From Actinidia chinensis (lineage: Eukaryota > Streptophyta > Magnoliopsida > Ericales > Actinidiaceae), in NCBI GenBank assembly GCA_009663005.1, contig CM018891.1:11654536-11672035 (forward strand): a stretch of 17,500 bases of DNA, given 5' to 3'. Positions 1-9,226 of this stretch are shown piece by piece (position 1 is the first letter of the stretch; every line of letters starts with the position of its first letter). The notes below the pieces were generated by a model that saw only the letters and a program-made list of their open reading frames with translations, had not been told where the DNA came from and made no database searches. The translations under genes and the position numbers were made by a program.

Positions 1-343
1 TCTCTGGTATCTTCAGAATACATTTCCATACTTAGTCATCCCAAGATCTCGGCATGGTCTCCTCACACGGCTCTCCCTTGCGCAATTATATAAAGGTCGT
101 TCTCCCATCATTGTGAGGTACAATTTAATCTTAGTTGATACACAGCTCTGCTTTTTCATTACTTAGCTTATATTCGCCTTGGTCTGATTCACACGCCAGA
201 GGGTTTTTTGAGCGGCCTCACCCCCACCGGTAACATTTGTTTAGTGGTTTGTGCAGGTCGCCCACTTTGTTGACGAGGTCCCTTACCTAGGCCAAGGAGC
301 AATATTGATTGTTGTATTGGTCACCCAAATTTCTACCACAACA
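1..343 (+). repeat. 5' LTR of the gypsy element (3' part only)
   Basis: Positions 5-115 match 9713-9825 and positions 275-343 match about 9830-9897, which identifies this as the left LTR. It carries a TATA box, a CG-rich R/U5 stretch (about 195-235) and ends in ACAACA at 343 just before the primer-binding site. Positions 119-275 are present here but missing from the 3' LTR. The start of the LTR lies outside the window. Confidence 0.87.
87..94 (+). promoter_or_regulatory. LTR TATA box, 5' copy
   Basis: The octamer TATATAAA sits in the LTR and is repeated in the 3' LTR at 9794-9801 within the same flanking sequence. It is the expected core promoter for genomic RNA, with the start about 30 bases downstream. 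Start-site position is inferred. Confidence 0.65.
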
Positions 344-346
344 GTT

Positions 347-364
347 TGGCACCATCTGTGGGAA
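347..364 (+). other. tRNA primer-binding site (minus-strand primer)
   Basis: Three bases after the LTR end there is an 18-base stretch starting TGG, which pairs with the CCA tail of a tRNA. It resembles the TGGCGCC-type primer sites common in plant gypsy elements, with a C-to-T-type decay at the usual CG pairs. I do not assign the tRNA species. Confidence 0.65.
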
Positions 365-453
365 ACGACAGTTCTTTGTACCTTATGCACCTACGCAACT
401 GCTTATTGTCCAGACCAAGCACTAACAGCCCTCTAGATAGCAGAGCAAGTCCT

Positions 454-1845
454 ATGGTGGACACCAACCATACTCCAGATCTAGAAGGCCTCAACCATGA
501 AATACACAGCATGACATAGCAAATGAGAATCATGAATAAGAACAATGCCCTCCTTATACAACACCTCACCGTAAAACCGCCACCTCCGGCTGTACCACTT
601 GTTCAAGAAATCCAACGACCACTCCGCTCCCACCGATCTGGTGGCGAGGAGTATCAAAGCCACCATAGCACAAGTCGAGCTCGGCGAACTCCAAGTCCTC
701 ATCCCCGACAAGATCATTTTTCCTCGATAGAATCCCGATCATCCTGCGATATACTAGAAGTATAGGGCAAGGAAGTTTGAAGAAGAGGAAGATCTCCTCG
801 CCAAGTAAGCCGAATTTTTAAGCCCCGAGATAAGTCCACTACCCAGTAAAATAGAGATGTAGATGCCAAGCTTGATGCCATCAACACCGGCGCTAGTATG
901 CCAGTCACCGTAGACACTTTGATCAGACAAACTGAGCCCCCGTTGACGAACAAGGTGATAAGAACTCGGGTCTCCTCCAGATTCAAGTTGCTTACCCAAC
1001 TCAAGATTTACGAAGCAAAAACCAATCCTATGTACCATCTAGACTAGTACAAAAACCTGATGTCCCTCCAAAGGTATGCAAACGAGGTGATGTGCAAGGT
1101 TTTCTCCGCGACCATGAAGGGTTTCGGCCAGGACGTGGTTTAGGAAGTTGTCGCCTGGCACTATAGATTCATTTGCCAAGCTGAGCAGATTATTTGTCGC
1201 CAACTTCATAAGCTGCCGGGTCAGGCAGAAGAATGCCTTTCACCTCTTCACCATTCACTAGAAAGAAACTGAAAGCTTGAAGGAATATGTCAAGTGGTTC
1301 AAACAGGTTGTGTTGGAAGTAGAAAACCCCAGTGACAATGTTGTAATAATGGCCATGATGGAAGGATTTTGCCTGGGTCCATTGTTCGATTCCCTATCGA
1401 AGAGTGTACTTGAAACCTTGTTCGCCTTCAAAGCAAAGCTTACAAGTATATAGCTGCGGAAGAATTGGCCGAGGCCAAGTGAAAGAGGCGAGGATGAGAT
1501 GATCACAAGAGGAAGGAGCTGGATACCAGGCAATCTGACTATAAGGATGAAGTGAAGGATAAGAGACTAGATCAAGATTCGAGGTAACGAACTAATGACA
1601 GACGTCCTCGTACTCCACCTCGCCGTCCTGAATTAATATTACCCACTCTTAATGCTCTTATCGCTTAGGTGCTCATGGAGATCTAACATGAGGAATTCAT
1701 CAAATGACCTAGAAAAATCAAGACTAATCCTTAAAAAAAGAACAAAAACAAGTATTGTGAGCTCTACCAAGACCATGGAAGCATGGACATAACACTGAGG
1801 ATTGTTTTCAACTTAAAGAGCAGATAACCGACCTCATCAAAAAGG
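454..1845 (+). pseudogene. gag: gypsy gag (capsid/nucleocapsid), broken
   Basis: Gag forms the virus-like particle and packages the RNA. A reading frame opens with ATG at 454, 90 bases after the primer-binding site, and meets a TAG at 517. It resumes at 523 with a proline- and arginine-rich N-terminal region. The capsid-like retrotransposon gag domain can be followed in pieces from about 1018 to 1480, with several internal stops (for example in the 'HLD*YKNLMS' stretch near 1048) and frameshifts. A nucleocapsid motif lies at about 1756-1815 (YCELYQDH, then GHNTEDC in another frame), broken by an 8-base duplication at 1774-1781. Conserved wording such as '[11 protein letters not shown]' near 1450-1480 supports the call. 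The boundary with protease is not visible. It cannot give a full-length protein. Confidence 0.75.
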
Positions 1846-2640
1846 GGTATTTGAGAAAGTATGTTGCTGATCACCAACAACACAATTCGCTAGAAAAGAG
1901 GTATGGAAACAATAGGCCCACGACTGGCAATATACACGTGATTCATGGAGGATTCGGATCGGGTGGATATTCAAGTTCATCCAGGAAAAGGCATGCTAGG
2001 AGCGCCTGTAAGCAAGTTGAAAAAAGAAGTATATAACCTCTCCTCGCTACCAGTTAGTGCTTATCAACCCATTACCTTCACCAACGACTATTTGAGGGGC
2101 TTGCACCTTCCCTATGATGACGTCCTGATGAAGATTGGGCTGGATAGACTGCATCCTTTCCACACTCCCCTGATCGGATTTAGAGGTAATACAACCCACC
2201 TACTTGGATGGATCAAGCTGCTGGTGACCCTGGGAATAGAGCCCCACCAGACCACCATTTGATTCATCGTGGTGGATTGCCCTTCACCTTACAACACAAT
2301 CCTAGGTTGCCCGACGCTGGGAGGAACAAAAGCCATTACCTCAACCTACCACTTGAAGATGAAATTCCCTATTCTAACTAGAACAGGTAAGGTTAAGGGC
2401 GACTAAAAAGTGGTCAGATAATGCTTCATCTCAGCCATGAAGATCTAATCCCCTTCCAAAGCAAGCACCCAATAGCAATTACAGATCGACGATGGTGAGA
2501 TCCTAGGCAAGATGGAATCTTTGAGGGAAGAGGTGGAACAAATTACCTTAGCAGATCCTAGAGAGACAAAAAAATCAAACCCTTGGAAGAAGTTGCTCCA
2601 ATCTCCATTCACCCAAACTATCTAGATCGCCATGTTATGA
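1846..2640 (+). pseudogene. pol: gypsy gag-pol junction and aspartic protease, active-site block missing
   Basis: The longest open piece is 1945-2262, running in frame through a glycine/serine-rich linker into the protease neighbourhood ('[19 protein letters not shown]'). The downstream half of the protease is recognisable ('[15 protein letters not shown]', about 2134-2180, and '[17 protein letters not shown]' about 2268-2320). The segment that should hold the D-S/T-G type catalytic motif is absent: the text passes straight from DDVL to MKIGLDRL at about 2127-2131. A TGA at 2261 splits the remainder, and further stops fall at about 2403-2470. The region 2440-2640 is a poorly conserved spacer before reverse transcriptase. 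Homology is by recognition only. Confidence 0.7.
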
Positions 2641-3480
2641 TCGGCACTGAGCTTACTGACGAGTTATGTTCTGCCTTGGTGGACTTTTTGAAAAAGAATT
2701 ATGATGTATTCGCCTAGTCTCAGAGCGATGTTCCAGGCATTGATCCCTAGGTCGCCATTCACAAATTATTCAACAACTCGGAGCATCCCCCAGTTCTCTA
2801 GAAAAGAAGGAATTTTGCCCCTGAACGATTGAAAGTCATAGATGAAGAAGTGACAAAGCTCATCAAAGCCAATATCGTCAGAGAGGTCCATTATCCAGAT
2901 TGGCTCGCCAACGTTGTGGTTGCCCTAAAGAAAATGGGGAAATGGAGAGTATGTGTCGACTTTACCGACCTTAACAAAGTTTGCCTGAAAGACAGTTTTC
3001 TATTTCCGAAGATTGACCTCATAGTTGATGCCATATCCAAACATGAGCTCCTGAGTTTTATGTACACCTTCTCCGAGTATCACCAGATCAAAATGCATCT
3101 GCTTGACGTAGAGAAGACTTCTTTTATCACAAAATGAGGGCTTTACTGCTATAAAGTAATGCCATTTGGTTTGAAGAACACTGGGGCGACGTAGCAAAGA
3201 TTGGTGAATAAAATGTTCAGAGAACAAATTAGGAAAACTATGGAGGTGTACATTGATGATATTCTTGTCAAAAACCTCAAGGCTGCGGATCACATCGCCT
3301 ACCTAGAGGACGAATTCGATGGGCTTCCTAGTCACCAAGCATGGAATCGAGGCAAACCCATACTAGATTCCCATACCAAATTTAAGTTCTGCTCGGAATG
3401 AGCTCGCTTAGGAACATTCACGACATGCAAGAGTTAACTGGGTGAGTTATATCCCTTTACAAATTCTTCTCCAAATCAGT
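2641..3480 (+). pseudogene. pol: gypsy reverse transcriptase, inactivated
   Basis: It would copy the genomic RNA into DNA. Recognisable blocks in order are: the entry 'LVDFLKKNYDVFA' (about 2675-2715), a motif near 2829-2940 ending in 'KWRVCVDFTDLN', 'FLFPKIDLIVDA' (about 2998-3033), 'SFMYTFSEYHQIKM' (3054-3095), 'VMPFGLKN' (about 3160-3180) and the active-site motif YIDDILVK (3249-3272). The first catalytic aspartate, expected after SFM, is a tyrosine codon (3063-3065), although the YxDD pair is intact. In-frame stops occur at about 2716, 2749, 2800, 3136 and 3193. Between about 3312 and 3320 part of the thumb is missing before the 'GIEANP'-like remnant near 3345. A further TGA sits in 'QELTG*' near 3443. 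Confidence 0.85.
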
Positions 3481-3960
3481 TGATAAGTGTTTTCCATTCT
3501 TCAAGATTTTGAGAAAGAATCAGCTTTCCTATGGACAAACGAGTCCGAGGTAGCACTCCAGTAGAGTTGAAGGCATATCTTGGGTCGCCACCCTTGCTCA
3601 TTGTTCTTACCACGGGTAAAAAACTCTTAGTATATCTATCCATCTCACCAATGGCAGTCAGCGTGGTCCTGATCCGAGAAGAGGACAACATCTAAAAACT
3701 AGCATACTACGTTAGTAAAATCCTGGTGGGAGCCAAGAACAAATACCTAAGAATTGAAAAGCTCACCTTGCCCTTCTGATCATAGCCAAAAAATTTCTCC
3801 ATTACTTTCAAGCTCACCCCATTGCCATATTGACTAGTCATCCTTTGAAACAAATTCTCCAATAACCAGAAACCTTGAGAAGACTCCTCAAATGGTCCAT
3901 TGAACTGAATAAATTTCACATCGATTACAGACTGAGGATGGCAGCCAAAGCTCAAGTCTT
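3481..3960 (+). pseudogene. pol: gypsy RNase H (first, conventional domain), heavily decayed
   Basis: This domain would remove the RNA strand from the RNA-DNA hybrid. Pieces are recognisable in shifting frames: 'SVDKCFPFFKILRKNQ' (about 3478-3525), a 'REEDN' stretch near 3675-3690, 'YYVSKILVGAKNKY' (about 3705-3750) and 'ETLRRLLKWSIELNKFHIDY' (about 3870-3930), then 'AKAQVLADFVVEL' (about 3947-3985), the usual end of this domain in Tat elements. Stops and frameshifts are dense between 3540 and 3860, much denser than in the second RNase H. Catalytic residues cannot be assigned with confidence. Confidence 0.7.
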
Positions 3961-4059
3961 GGCTGATTTTGTGGTAGAATTAACTTATGACGTTGCCCTA
4001 GAACCAGAGGTGATTATCCCTGAGGTGGAAGCTCCTAAAGAGCAAGGCACAAATGAGGA

Positions 4060-4450
4060 CCGCCCTAGATGGAAATTATTCGTAGATGGATCGTCCAACC
4101 AACATGGCTGTGGTGCAGGACTGGTTCTCTAAACTCCATCTGGAAAACAGATGGACTACGCCATTTGCATAGGATTTAAGGCCACGAACAATGAGGCCGA
4201 ATACAAAGCTCTCCTTGCAGGGTTACGGGTCGCAACAGAACTAGGGGTGGATTCCCTGGATGCTTTCATTGATTCTCAGTTGGTAGTAAACCAAATTCAA
4301 GGGGATTATCTCTCAAAAGATACTCGAATGATAGCTTACTTAGGTGAGGTAAAGACCATATCCCGGAAAATCAAAAATTTCAAAATCCACCAAATTCCTA
4401 GAGAGGAGAACAAGAAAGCTGATGCTCTAGCCAACCTTGCCTCTGGCTTC
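4060..4450 (+). pseudogene. pol: second, archaeal-type RNase H (aRNH) of the Tat element
   Basis: Tat-group elements carry an extra RNase H between the first RNase H and integrase. Here it reads 'RWKLFVDGSSN' (about 4068-4100), 'NNEAEYKALLAGL' (about 4189-4227), 'AFIDSQLVVNQIQGDY' (about 4264-4311) and 'KKADALANLASGF' (about 4411-4450). The four acidic catalytic positions (the Asp of VDGSS, the Glu of NEAEY, the Asp of IDSQL and the Asp of ADALA) are all present. One TAA at 4130-4132 after 'GLVL' interrupts an otherwise continuous frame from about 3875 to 4612. This is the best preserved enzymatic domain of the element. It may have supplied the activity that lets the first domain decay, as proposed for dual-RNase-H elements. 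Confidence 0.85.
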
Positions 4451-4611
4451 GATTTCATCACAGATAGGAGCATACCTATGGAATTCTTGCCAAGCCCAAG
4501 TATTGTGATTGCCAATCCTGTCTATCCAACATGGATGGATGATATCATCACCTATCTCCAAAATGGTCCATTGCCTTCAGAAAAACCCCGAACTCACCGG
4601 ATCCAATATTG

Positions 4612-5726
4612 ATCTGTCAAATTTTGCCTCCTCCATGGAACTTTGTACAAGAGATCTTTCTCGGAGCCACTCCTAAGATGCCTCCGACCTGAAGAAGCAA
4701 ATTATGTGATGAGAAAAATTCATGAAGGCATCTATGGAAATCATTCATTCACCAAGGCTATTTTTGGCCATGAATGGAACATAATGCGGCGATGTACACA
4801 AAGAAATATGACAAATGCCAACGATTTACTCCAGTCAGTTGTCTCCCTCACACCAAGGTGGTCCTGATGCCCAGTACATGGCCTTTTGCTCAGTGGGCAT
4901 AGATATACTCGGACTCTACCTCAAGCTCCATTACAAAGAAAATTCTTGATTGTCGCCATTGATTACTTCACGAAGTGGATAGGGGCTGAGCCTCTCACCA
5001 AGATCACTGAAAGAAACACTAGGAGTTTTATATGGAGGGGCATTATTTATCAATTCAAAATCCCCAAAGTTATTATCTCAAACAATGCCAGGCAATTCGA
5101 TAACGATGGGTTCAAGAAATTCTATTCGAATCTTGCCATCTCCCATCATTTCTCCTTGCCTGGTCATCCTCAAGCGAATGGTCAAGTGGAGGTCACCAAC
5201 CGAACAATCTTGAGGAATCTGAAGACAAGGTTGGAACAGTCCAAGGGGGAATGGGCAGAAGATTTGTCGAGCATACTCTGGGCATATCATACGACAAGTA
5301 GAATACCTACGGGCAAAACGCCATTCTCAATGGTCTATGGAACAGAAATAGTCATACTAGTGAAAATAAGAATGCCGAGCTTCAGGACTTCGAACTTTGA
5401 CAAGGAGAATAATGAAATCGAATTAAGACTCAACCTCCTCGACAAAAAAAGAGAGCAAGCTAAAGTATGCCAAGCTACTTACAAGCGCCAAGTCGCCAAG
5501 TACTATAATCATAGGGTCAAGCACAAATCTTTCTTGCCAGGCGATTTGGTCATGAGAAAAGTTACTTTGTCTACAAAAAAACAGGGGCGAGAAAACTCGG
5601 TCCTTTGTAGGAAGGCCCATACAAGGTTATCAAAGTAACTAGACCAGGGACTTATTGGCTGAGGACATGGATGGGAAGGCACTCTTTCACCCCTGGAATG
5701 CCGAGCATTTGAAGAAATATTACTAG
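4612..5726 (+). pseudogene. pol: gypsy integrase, with altered catalytic triad
   Basis: Integrase inserts the DNA copy into the genome. The N-terminal zinc-binding region is seen as 'LRPEEANYVMRKIHEGIYGNHS' in pieces (about 4675-4750), but its centre is shortened and out of frame. A cysteine-containing 'YDKCQRFTPVS' piece lies at about 4805-4840. The core is open from about 4937: 'FLIVAIDYFTKW' with the first Asp at 4961-4963, 'KVIISNNARQFDN' where the second catalytic Asp is an Asn codon (5081-5083), and 'GQVEVTNRTIL' with the Glu at 5189-5191. The C-terminal part ('SFLPGDLVMRKV', about 5530-5565) ends at TAG 5724-5726 after 'HPWNAEHLKKYY', in a frame shifted by a change near 5600. No chromodomain follows. 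Confidence 0.87.
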
Positions 5727-5900
5727 TAAATCAGTTGGTCACCGTGACAGGGAGATCGCCTAAACTATGTAGCCATTCGTTCGAACATTATCCTCCTTAT
5801 ATGTACTACAGATTCATTGTAACAATTGCCAGTTTAAGATTAGTAAAACTTCATATGATTTGTGCCATGATCCTCCATATCGCCAAATACAAGCTGGATG

Positions 5901-6130
5901 TTGCCATAATCAAGAGTGCCCATTTATTATGATATGATAAGGCATATTGATCGCCATTGCAGACATTGCTATAATCAAGAATGCCCATTCATTACTATAT
6001 GATAGGGCATACTGATCGCCATTGTGGATATTGCCATAACTAAGAACGGCCATTTATTACTATATGATAAGGCATACTGATCGCCATTGTGGGTATTGCC
6101 GTAATAAAGGACGCCTACAACAAGGCGTCT
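5901..6130 (+). repeat. 65-bp tandem repeat, about 3.5 copies
   Basis: Units start at 5901, 5966, 6031 and 6096, giving three successive spacings of exactly 65 bases. Each begins TTGCCATAAT or a one- to three-base variant and contains CCATTTATTA, GATAAGGCAT and TGATCGCCATTG. The fourth copy degenerates after about 35 bases, where a hairpin begins. Copies differ by point changes only, with no length change. Confidence 0.92.
6110..6129 (+). other. Perfect 7-bp stem hairpin at the end of the tandem array
   Basis: GACGCCT (6110-6116) and AGGCGTC (6123-6129) are exact reverse complements around the six-base loop ACAACA. The stem extends by one to two pairs if a G-T pair is allowed. Function unknown. 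Confidence 0.6.
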
Positions 6131-7006
6131 TGATTGCCAATATGTATGCCGCCAACACCAAGATACGCCCATTTATTGTGAAACGATTCAAGGCACTCTG
6201 ATTTTCAGACATTACTAGGTTAAATATTTCGCCAGATTACCATAAGGTAAATTAAATAATCAAATTTGTGTCGCCTATAACTCAAGCTCGCTGAGCTATT
6301 TGATCAAGGTTAGATTAAGTTTTGCCATATTTGCGCCGGGTCATTTCACCCATCACCTCTCAGCTCGCCGGTCATAATGTTTAGCCCAATTCACCATTCG
6401 GCAAAAGTTTTGGTCATCCCAAAGGTGTCAATTTAATGTCGCCATTCAATCATAAGTAACTATAAAAATAGAACAAAACGAAGATGTTCATTAAAAAGAT
6501 CCAAGTGTTACATCATGCCCATACAAAAAAAATCCTAACTAAACACTACTCAAGGAGTGGTGCTGATATCGCCTTGATCCCCGTCTTCCTTGGTCTTGGC
6601 CACCTCCTCTTCCTCGGCCAAATCGGTGTCCATCTCCATACTCTCTCCCAATCAATACCAAGGTTAGGATGATGGCGAGCAAGCTGCCTTTTGTAGAATT
6701 TGAATCCGTTGCTGAAGTACATGGCGACAGAATTTGTAACCGCCACCTTAAAGTCATCGAAGGATCTGAACTCTTCAACAACGAGCTCCTTGAGCGAGCT
6801 AATTGTCTCGTAAGCTTGGTCACCTCAGCCTCCAACCTCGCCATAGTCTCAGATTTCTCCTTAAGCTTGGCTTCAGTCTTCGTTGCTTACTCGCCTTGAG
6901 CGGCTAGAAGATTTTCTGCTTTACGGGCTCGACTTTGAGCTTTGACCATCTCAAGCTTGGCTATATCGGCACAGGAGAGCTGGAAGTGGAAGTCGTTTTG
7001 ACAATC

Positions 7007-7122
7007 CTAAACCGGAGGGCAAGGGCAGACACAAGCACGACACCCTACTACATACAAATTAAGAGCGCCAGAAATGATGAATAAAATGTGTATATAAAGC
7101 CAAAAAACAAACCACTGAATAC
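7007..7122 (-). other. Likely intron 3 of the antisense gene
   Basis: Minus-strand donor GTATTC at 7122 follows the coding stretch 'STDQLVSKAFHAL'. A T-rich tract ends in GGTTTAG at 7009-7007, followed by the exon encoding the coiled coil. About 116 bases, AT-rich. This is the most convincing of the three introns. Confidence 0.6.
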
Positions 7123-7544
7123 CAAACTAAGGGCATGGAAAGCCTTGGAAACCAGTTGATCCGTGCTGAATTGGCCCACTTTTTCCTTGTCAGCGGGGAG
7201 AATCACCCCGGACAAAATCTTTTTCGCCATAGGGGCACTCAACATCATCGAAGCCTCAGGCCCAAGACTTCTCCCCAGTGAAGTTGACGGATCATCATCA
7301 AACCGCCGAACTACATTACTCACCCCTAGTGGACTTGGCTTTCTTTGCAAGGGGCGACATAGTTTCCTTGCCCTTGGAATCATTAGGGGTGTCCTTTTAT
7401 TTGGGCAAGGAATCATGGGCGTCATCCCAAGGCCGTTTCTCTTGGGTGACAATCCCTTTAAGGGGCAGAGTGGATGTCACCGCCAAGCTTGCATCCTTGG
7501 TTGCAGCCTTCCTCTCCCCAACCTTCTTGGCAAGTGTAGCGAGA

Positions 7545-7634
7545 CTAATTCGCGATGACATAGATGTAGGATAAAAACAAACATTAGACAATGAAAGCCA
7601 AAGATACTAGGAAAAGTTAAAATTTAAGTAATAC
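7545..7634 (-). other. Likely intron 2 of the antisense gene
   Basis: Minus-strand donor GTATTAC at 7634, a T-rich interior, and acceptor TTAG at 7546-7545 immediately before 'SLATLAKKVGERK'. About 90 bases long, within the plant range. Confidence 0.5.
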
Positions 7635-8058
7635 CATTGATCTAAGCTCAGGAGGAAGCCCGGAGTTTGACCAAGACTGACTTTGAGTCCAAGGAGGAAT
7701 CGGACTAGGTAAAAGATCTAGAATGGGATCTCGAACCTTTCCCCCAACCACCTAAGCAAGGTTAGGTCGAGAACTTGAGGTAAAGCCCTCCTAATTATTC
7801 TCCCCATTTCCCCACTAATGACTCATATACACTCTACTAATTCATCTTTGGAAGAGCTTTTATGCCATAGTTCATCTCGGGGAGGGCGGGACTCACACTT
7901 GTTGCCCGATGCAGCAACCTCGGTATCTCTAAACTTGTCATTTGCCCCTCCACTAGAAGACACTTCAAACGTCCATAGGCGAAGAAACGCTGGAATGTCC
8001 TCGAGCCAAGAACAGCCGAGATGTCGTAATATCCTCTTGGCTCTATTTTAGATAGAAT

Positions 8059-8206
8059 CTGCTTTGACCTTTTTTTCAACATAATTCAAGACAGGCAAGT
8101 TTATTGTAATGTGTTTCTAATATATATATATATATATATATAAGCTTTGGGCAAAACAAAATACAAAAAAAATAGCATAGAAGCATAGGAGAGAAACAAA
8201 GCTGAC
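8059..8206 (-). other. Likely intron 1 of the antisense gene
   Basis: On the minus strand the donor GTCAGC begins at 8206 directly after the conserved SGD-W block, and an acceptor CAG ends at 8059 after a run of T-poor sequence. The interval contains the (TA)n tract and no coding similarity. Length and base composition (AT-rich) suit a plant intron. The acceptor is the less certain end. Confidence 0.5.
8121..8142 (+). repeat. (TA)11 microsatellite
   Basis: Eleven uninterrupted TA units. It falls inside the inferred first intron of the antisense gene, where length change would not harm coding. Confidence 0.95.
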
Positions 8207-9080
8207 CTGGGGTGCCCCACGACCTCGGGACCCGTGGAATCCCTTCACCAATGGCATACTCAGAAAAAACTCCCAAGCATCCCCTGAGACAAAGAAGAAC
8301 CTTTTCTTCCATCCTTTCACGTTATTGGGGGACCCTTTCAACAGATTCTTGCTCGATCTCGCCTTGAAATACAACCATCCCGAATTTGGTCTTGGAACTT
8401 AGAGTAAGCTATAAAGGCACCTGAACTCATCATATGACATATGTCACCGCAGAATCTCCATATTACCAACACGCATACGATACATCGCCACGTGTTGGGA
8501 GAAAGTTAGGCGGGACAAATGTTATAAAACTTCAAGATCCTACGGATAATAGGGTGGATTGGTAATCTAAGACCAACAAGGAAGGCAGCTCTGTAGAAAG
8601 CTACTTCATCAGGTCTAGTTGATAGAACGGTCTCATCTTTGTTAGGGATCCTCGCTTGAATCCCTGCTGGGAAGGAATACGTTTCCTTCAGGCAATCTAA
8701 GTCTTTTTGGGTCATAACATTCTCGGTGTTGAGAGGGGATCAGGTGTCCACCTTGGGATTTTCCTCGTGGTGGGAAGGGTCCTCACGAGGAGGGGATCCC
8801 TCGGGAAGGCCACCGCTAGCGAAGTTGGTTGCTGGTTAGTTTCGTTAAACATTGGTCTCTCCTCTAGATGCTCGAATACCCAAGAAAGTAAGGAATCCTC
8901 TAAATCGTCCCCTAAGTCATTTATTGGACATGCACTACAATTAACTTGGGAACGTGGTTAATGGTACTTACTAGACGAAGGTAGAGATGGCAGCAAGAAT
9001 GGCTAGGGTGAGGAGTACGTCGGAGCATGAGCAGCAGTTCGGAAGTAAACACAAAAAAGTACGAATGAATGGAATGACCC

Positions 9081-9092
9081 CCTATTTATATA
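9081..9092 (-). promoter_or_regulatory. TATA box of the antisense gene
   Basis: The minus strand reads TATATAAATAGG, a close match to the plant TATA consensus. It lies about 150 bases upstream of the first recognisable coding block of the antisense gene, so a start near 9055 is expected. A GTAAGT donor-like site at 8971-8966 follows, but the nearest acceptor (8935) is too close for a normal plant intron, so the leader structure is unclear. Confidence 0.65.
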
Positions 9093-9226
9093 GGGCACCA
9101 AGGGCTGGGATGTTTGCACCAACAACCCAGATCTCATGGCGTTTTGAATTTCGAGATGAAAACTGCCGATCCCACTTTTAAGTTTTAATTTCCCACCAAA
9201 AGTTGTTGTTTTACAATTTATATCTT

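Larger units (their letters stand above)
5727..6549. other. Post-pol untranslated region of the gypsy element
   Basis: No coding region of element 1 on the + strand is supported here. It contains the 65-bp tandem repeat (5901-6130), a hairpin (6110-6129), and the 3' end of the antisense gene. Pentamers CGCC/TCGCC recur throughout. In Tat elements this interval is known to be hypervariable and to seed satellite repeats. Confidence 0.7.
6550..8935 (-). pseudogene. Antisense extra gene of the gypsy element (Transposase_28-like, spliced), broken
   Basis: On the minus strand this reads as the additional protein found in many Tat elements and annotated in plant databases as 'putative gypsy type transposon' (Pfam Transposase_28). 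Four exons are inferred: 8935-8207, 8058-7635, 7544-7123 and 7006-6550, separated by GT-AG introns of about 148, 90 and 116 bases. Blocks are: an acidic N-terminus ('LEDSLLSWVFEHLEE', about 8915-8865); 'MTQKDLDCLKETYSFPAG' and 'VAFYRAAFLVGLRLPIHP' (8715-8560); 'LSPNTWR' just after a TAA at 8508-8506; and 'NVKGWKKRFFFVSGD' (about 8320-8275). A 'RGYYDISAVLGSRTF' stretch (about 8038-7990), a lysine-rich linker, a coiled coil ('MARLEAEVTKLTRQLAR', about 6844-6795) and an acidic tail ending at TGA 6552-6550 follow. At least two nonsense codons and about four frameshifts break it. The biochemical role is unknown. The exon map is inferred. Confidence 0.75.

Noticed and set aside
251..436. Open frame across the end of the 5' LTR and the primer-binding site
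   Set aside because: It crosses the LTR boundary and has no resemblance to a protein. Chance opening.
333..1038. Several minus-strand open frames over the gag leader
   Set aside because: They mirror the proline/arginine-rich gag N-terminus on the other strand and show no conserved wording.
3000..3955. Minus-strand open frames over reverse transcriptase and RNase H
   Set aside because: The plus strand encodes recognisable domains here. These are shadows.
7163..7574. Plus-strand open frames of about 100-130 codons
   Set aside because: The minus strand carries the antisense gene with a matching exon. The plus-strand text is low in conserved motifs.
8707..8961. Plus-strand open frame rich in Gly and Ser
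   Set aside because: It overlaps the N-terminal exon of the antisense gene and has no known match.
8935..8971. Intron in the antisense leader between GTAAGT (8971) and an AG at 8935
   Set aside because: Thirty-seven bases is too short for a normal plant intron, unless a deletion has shortened it.
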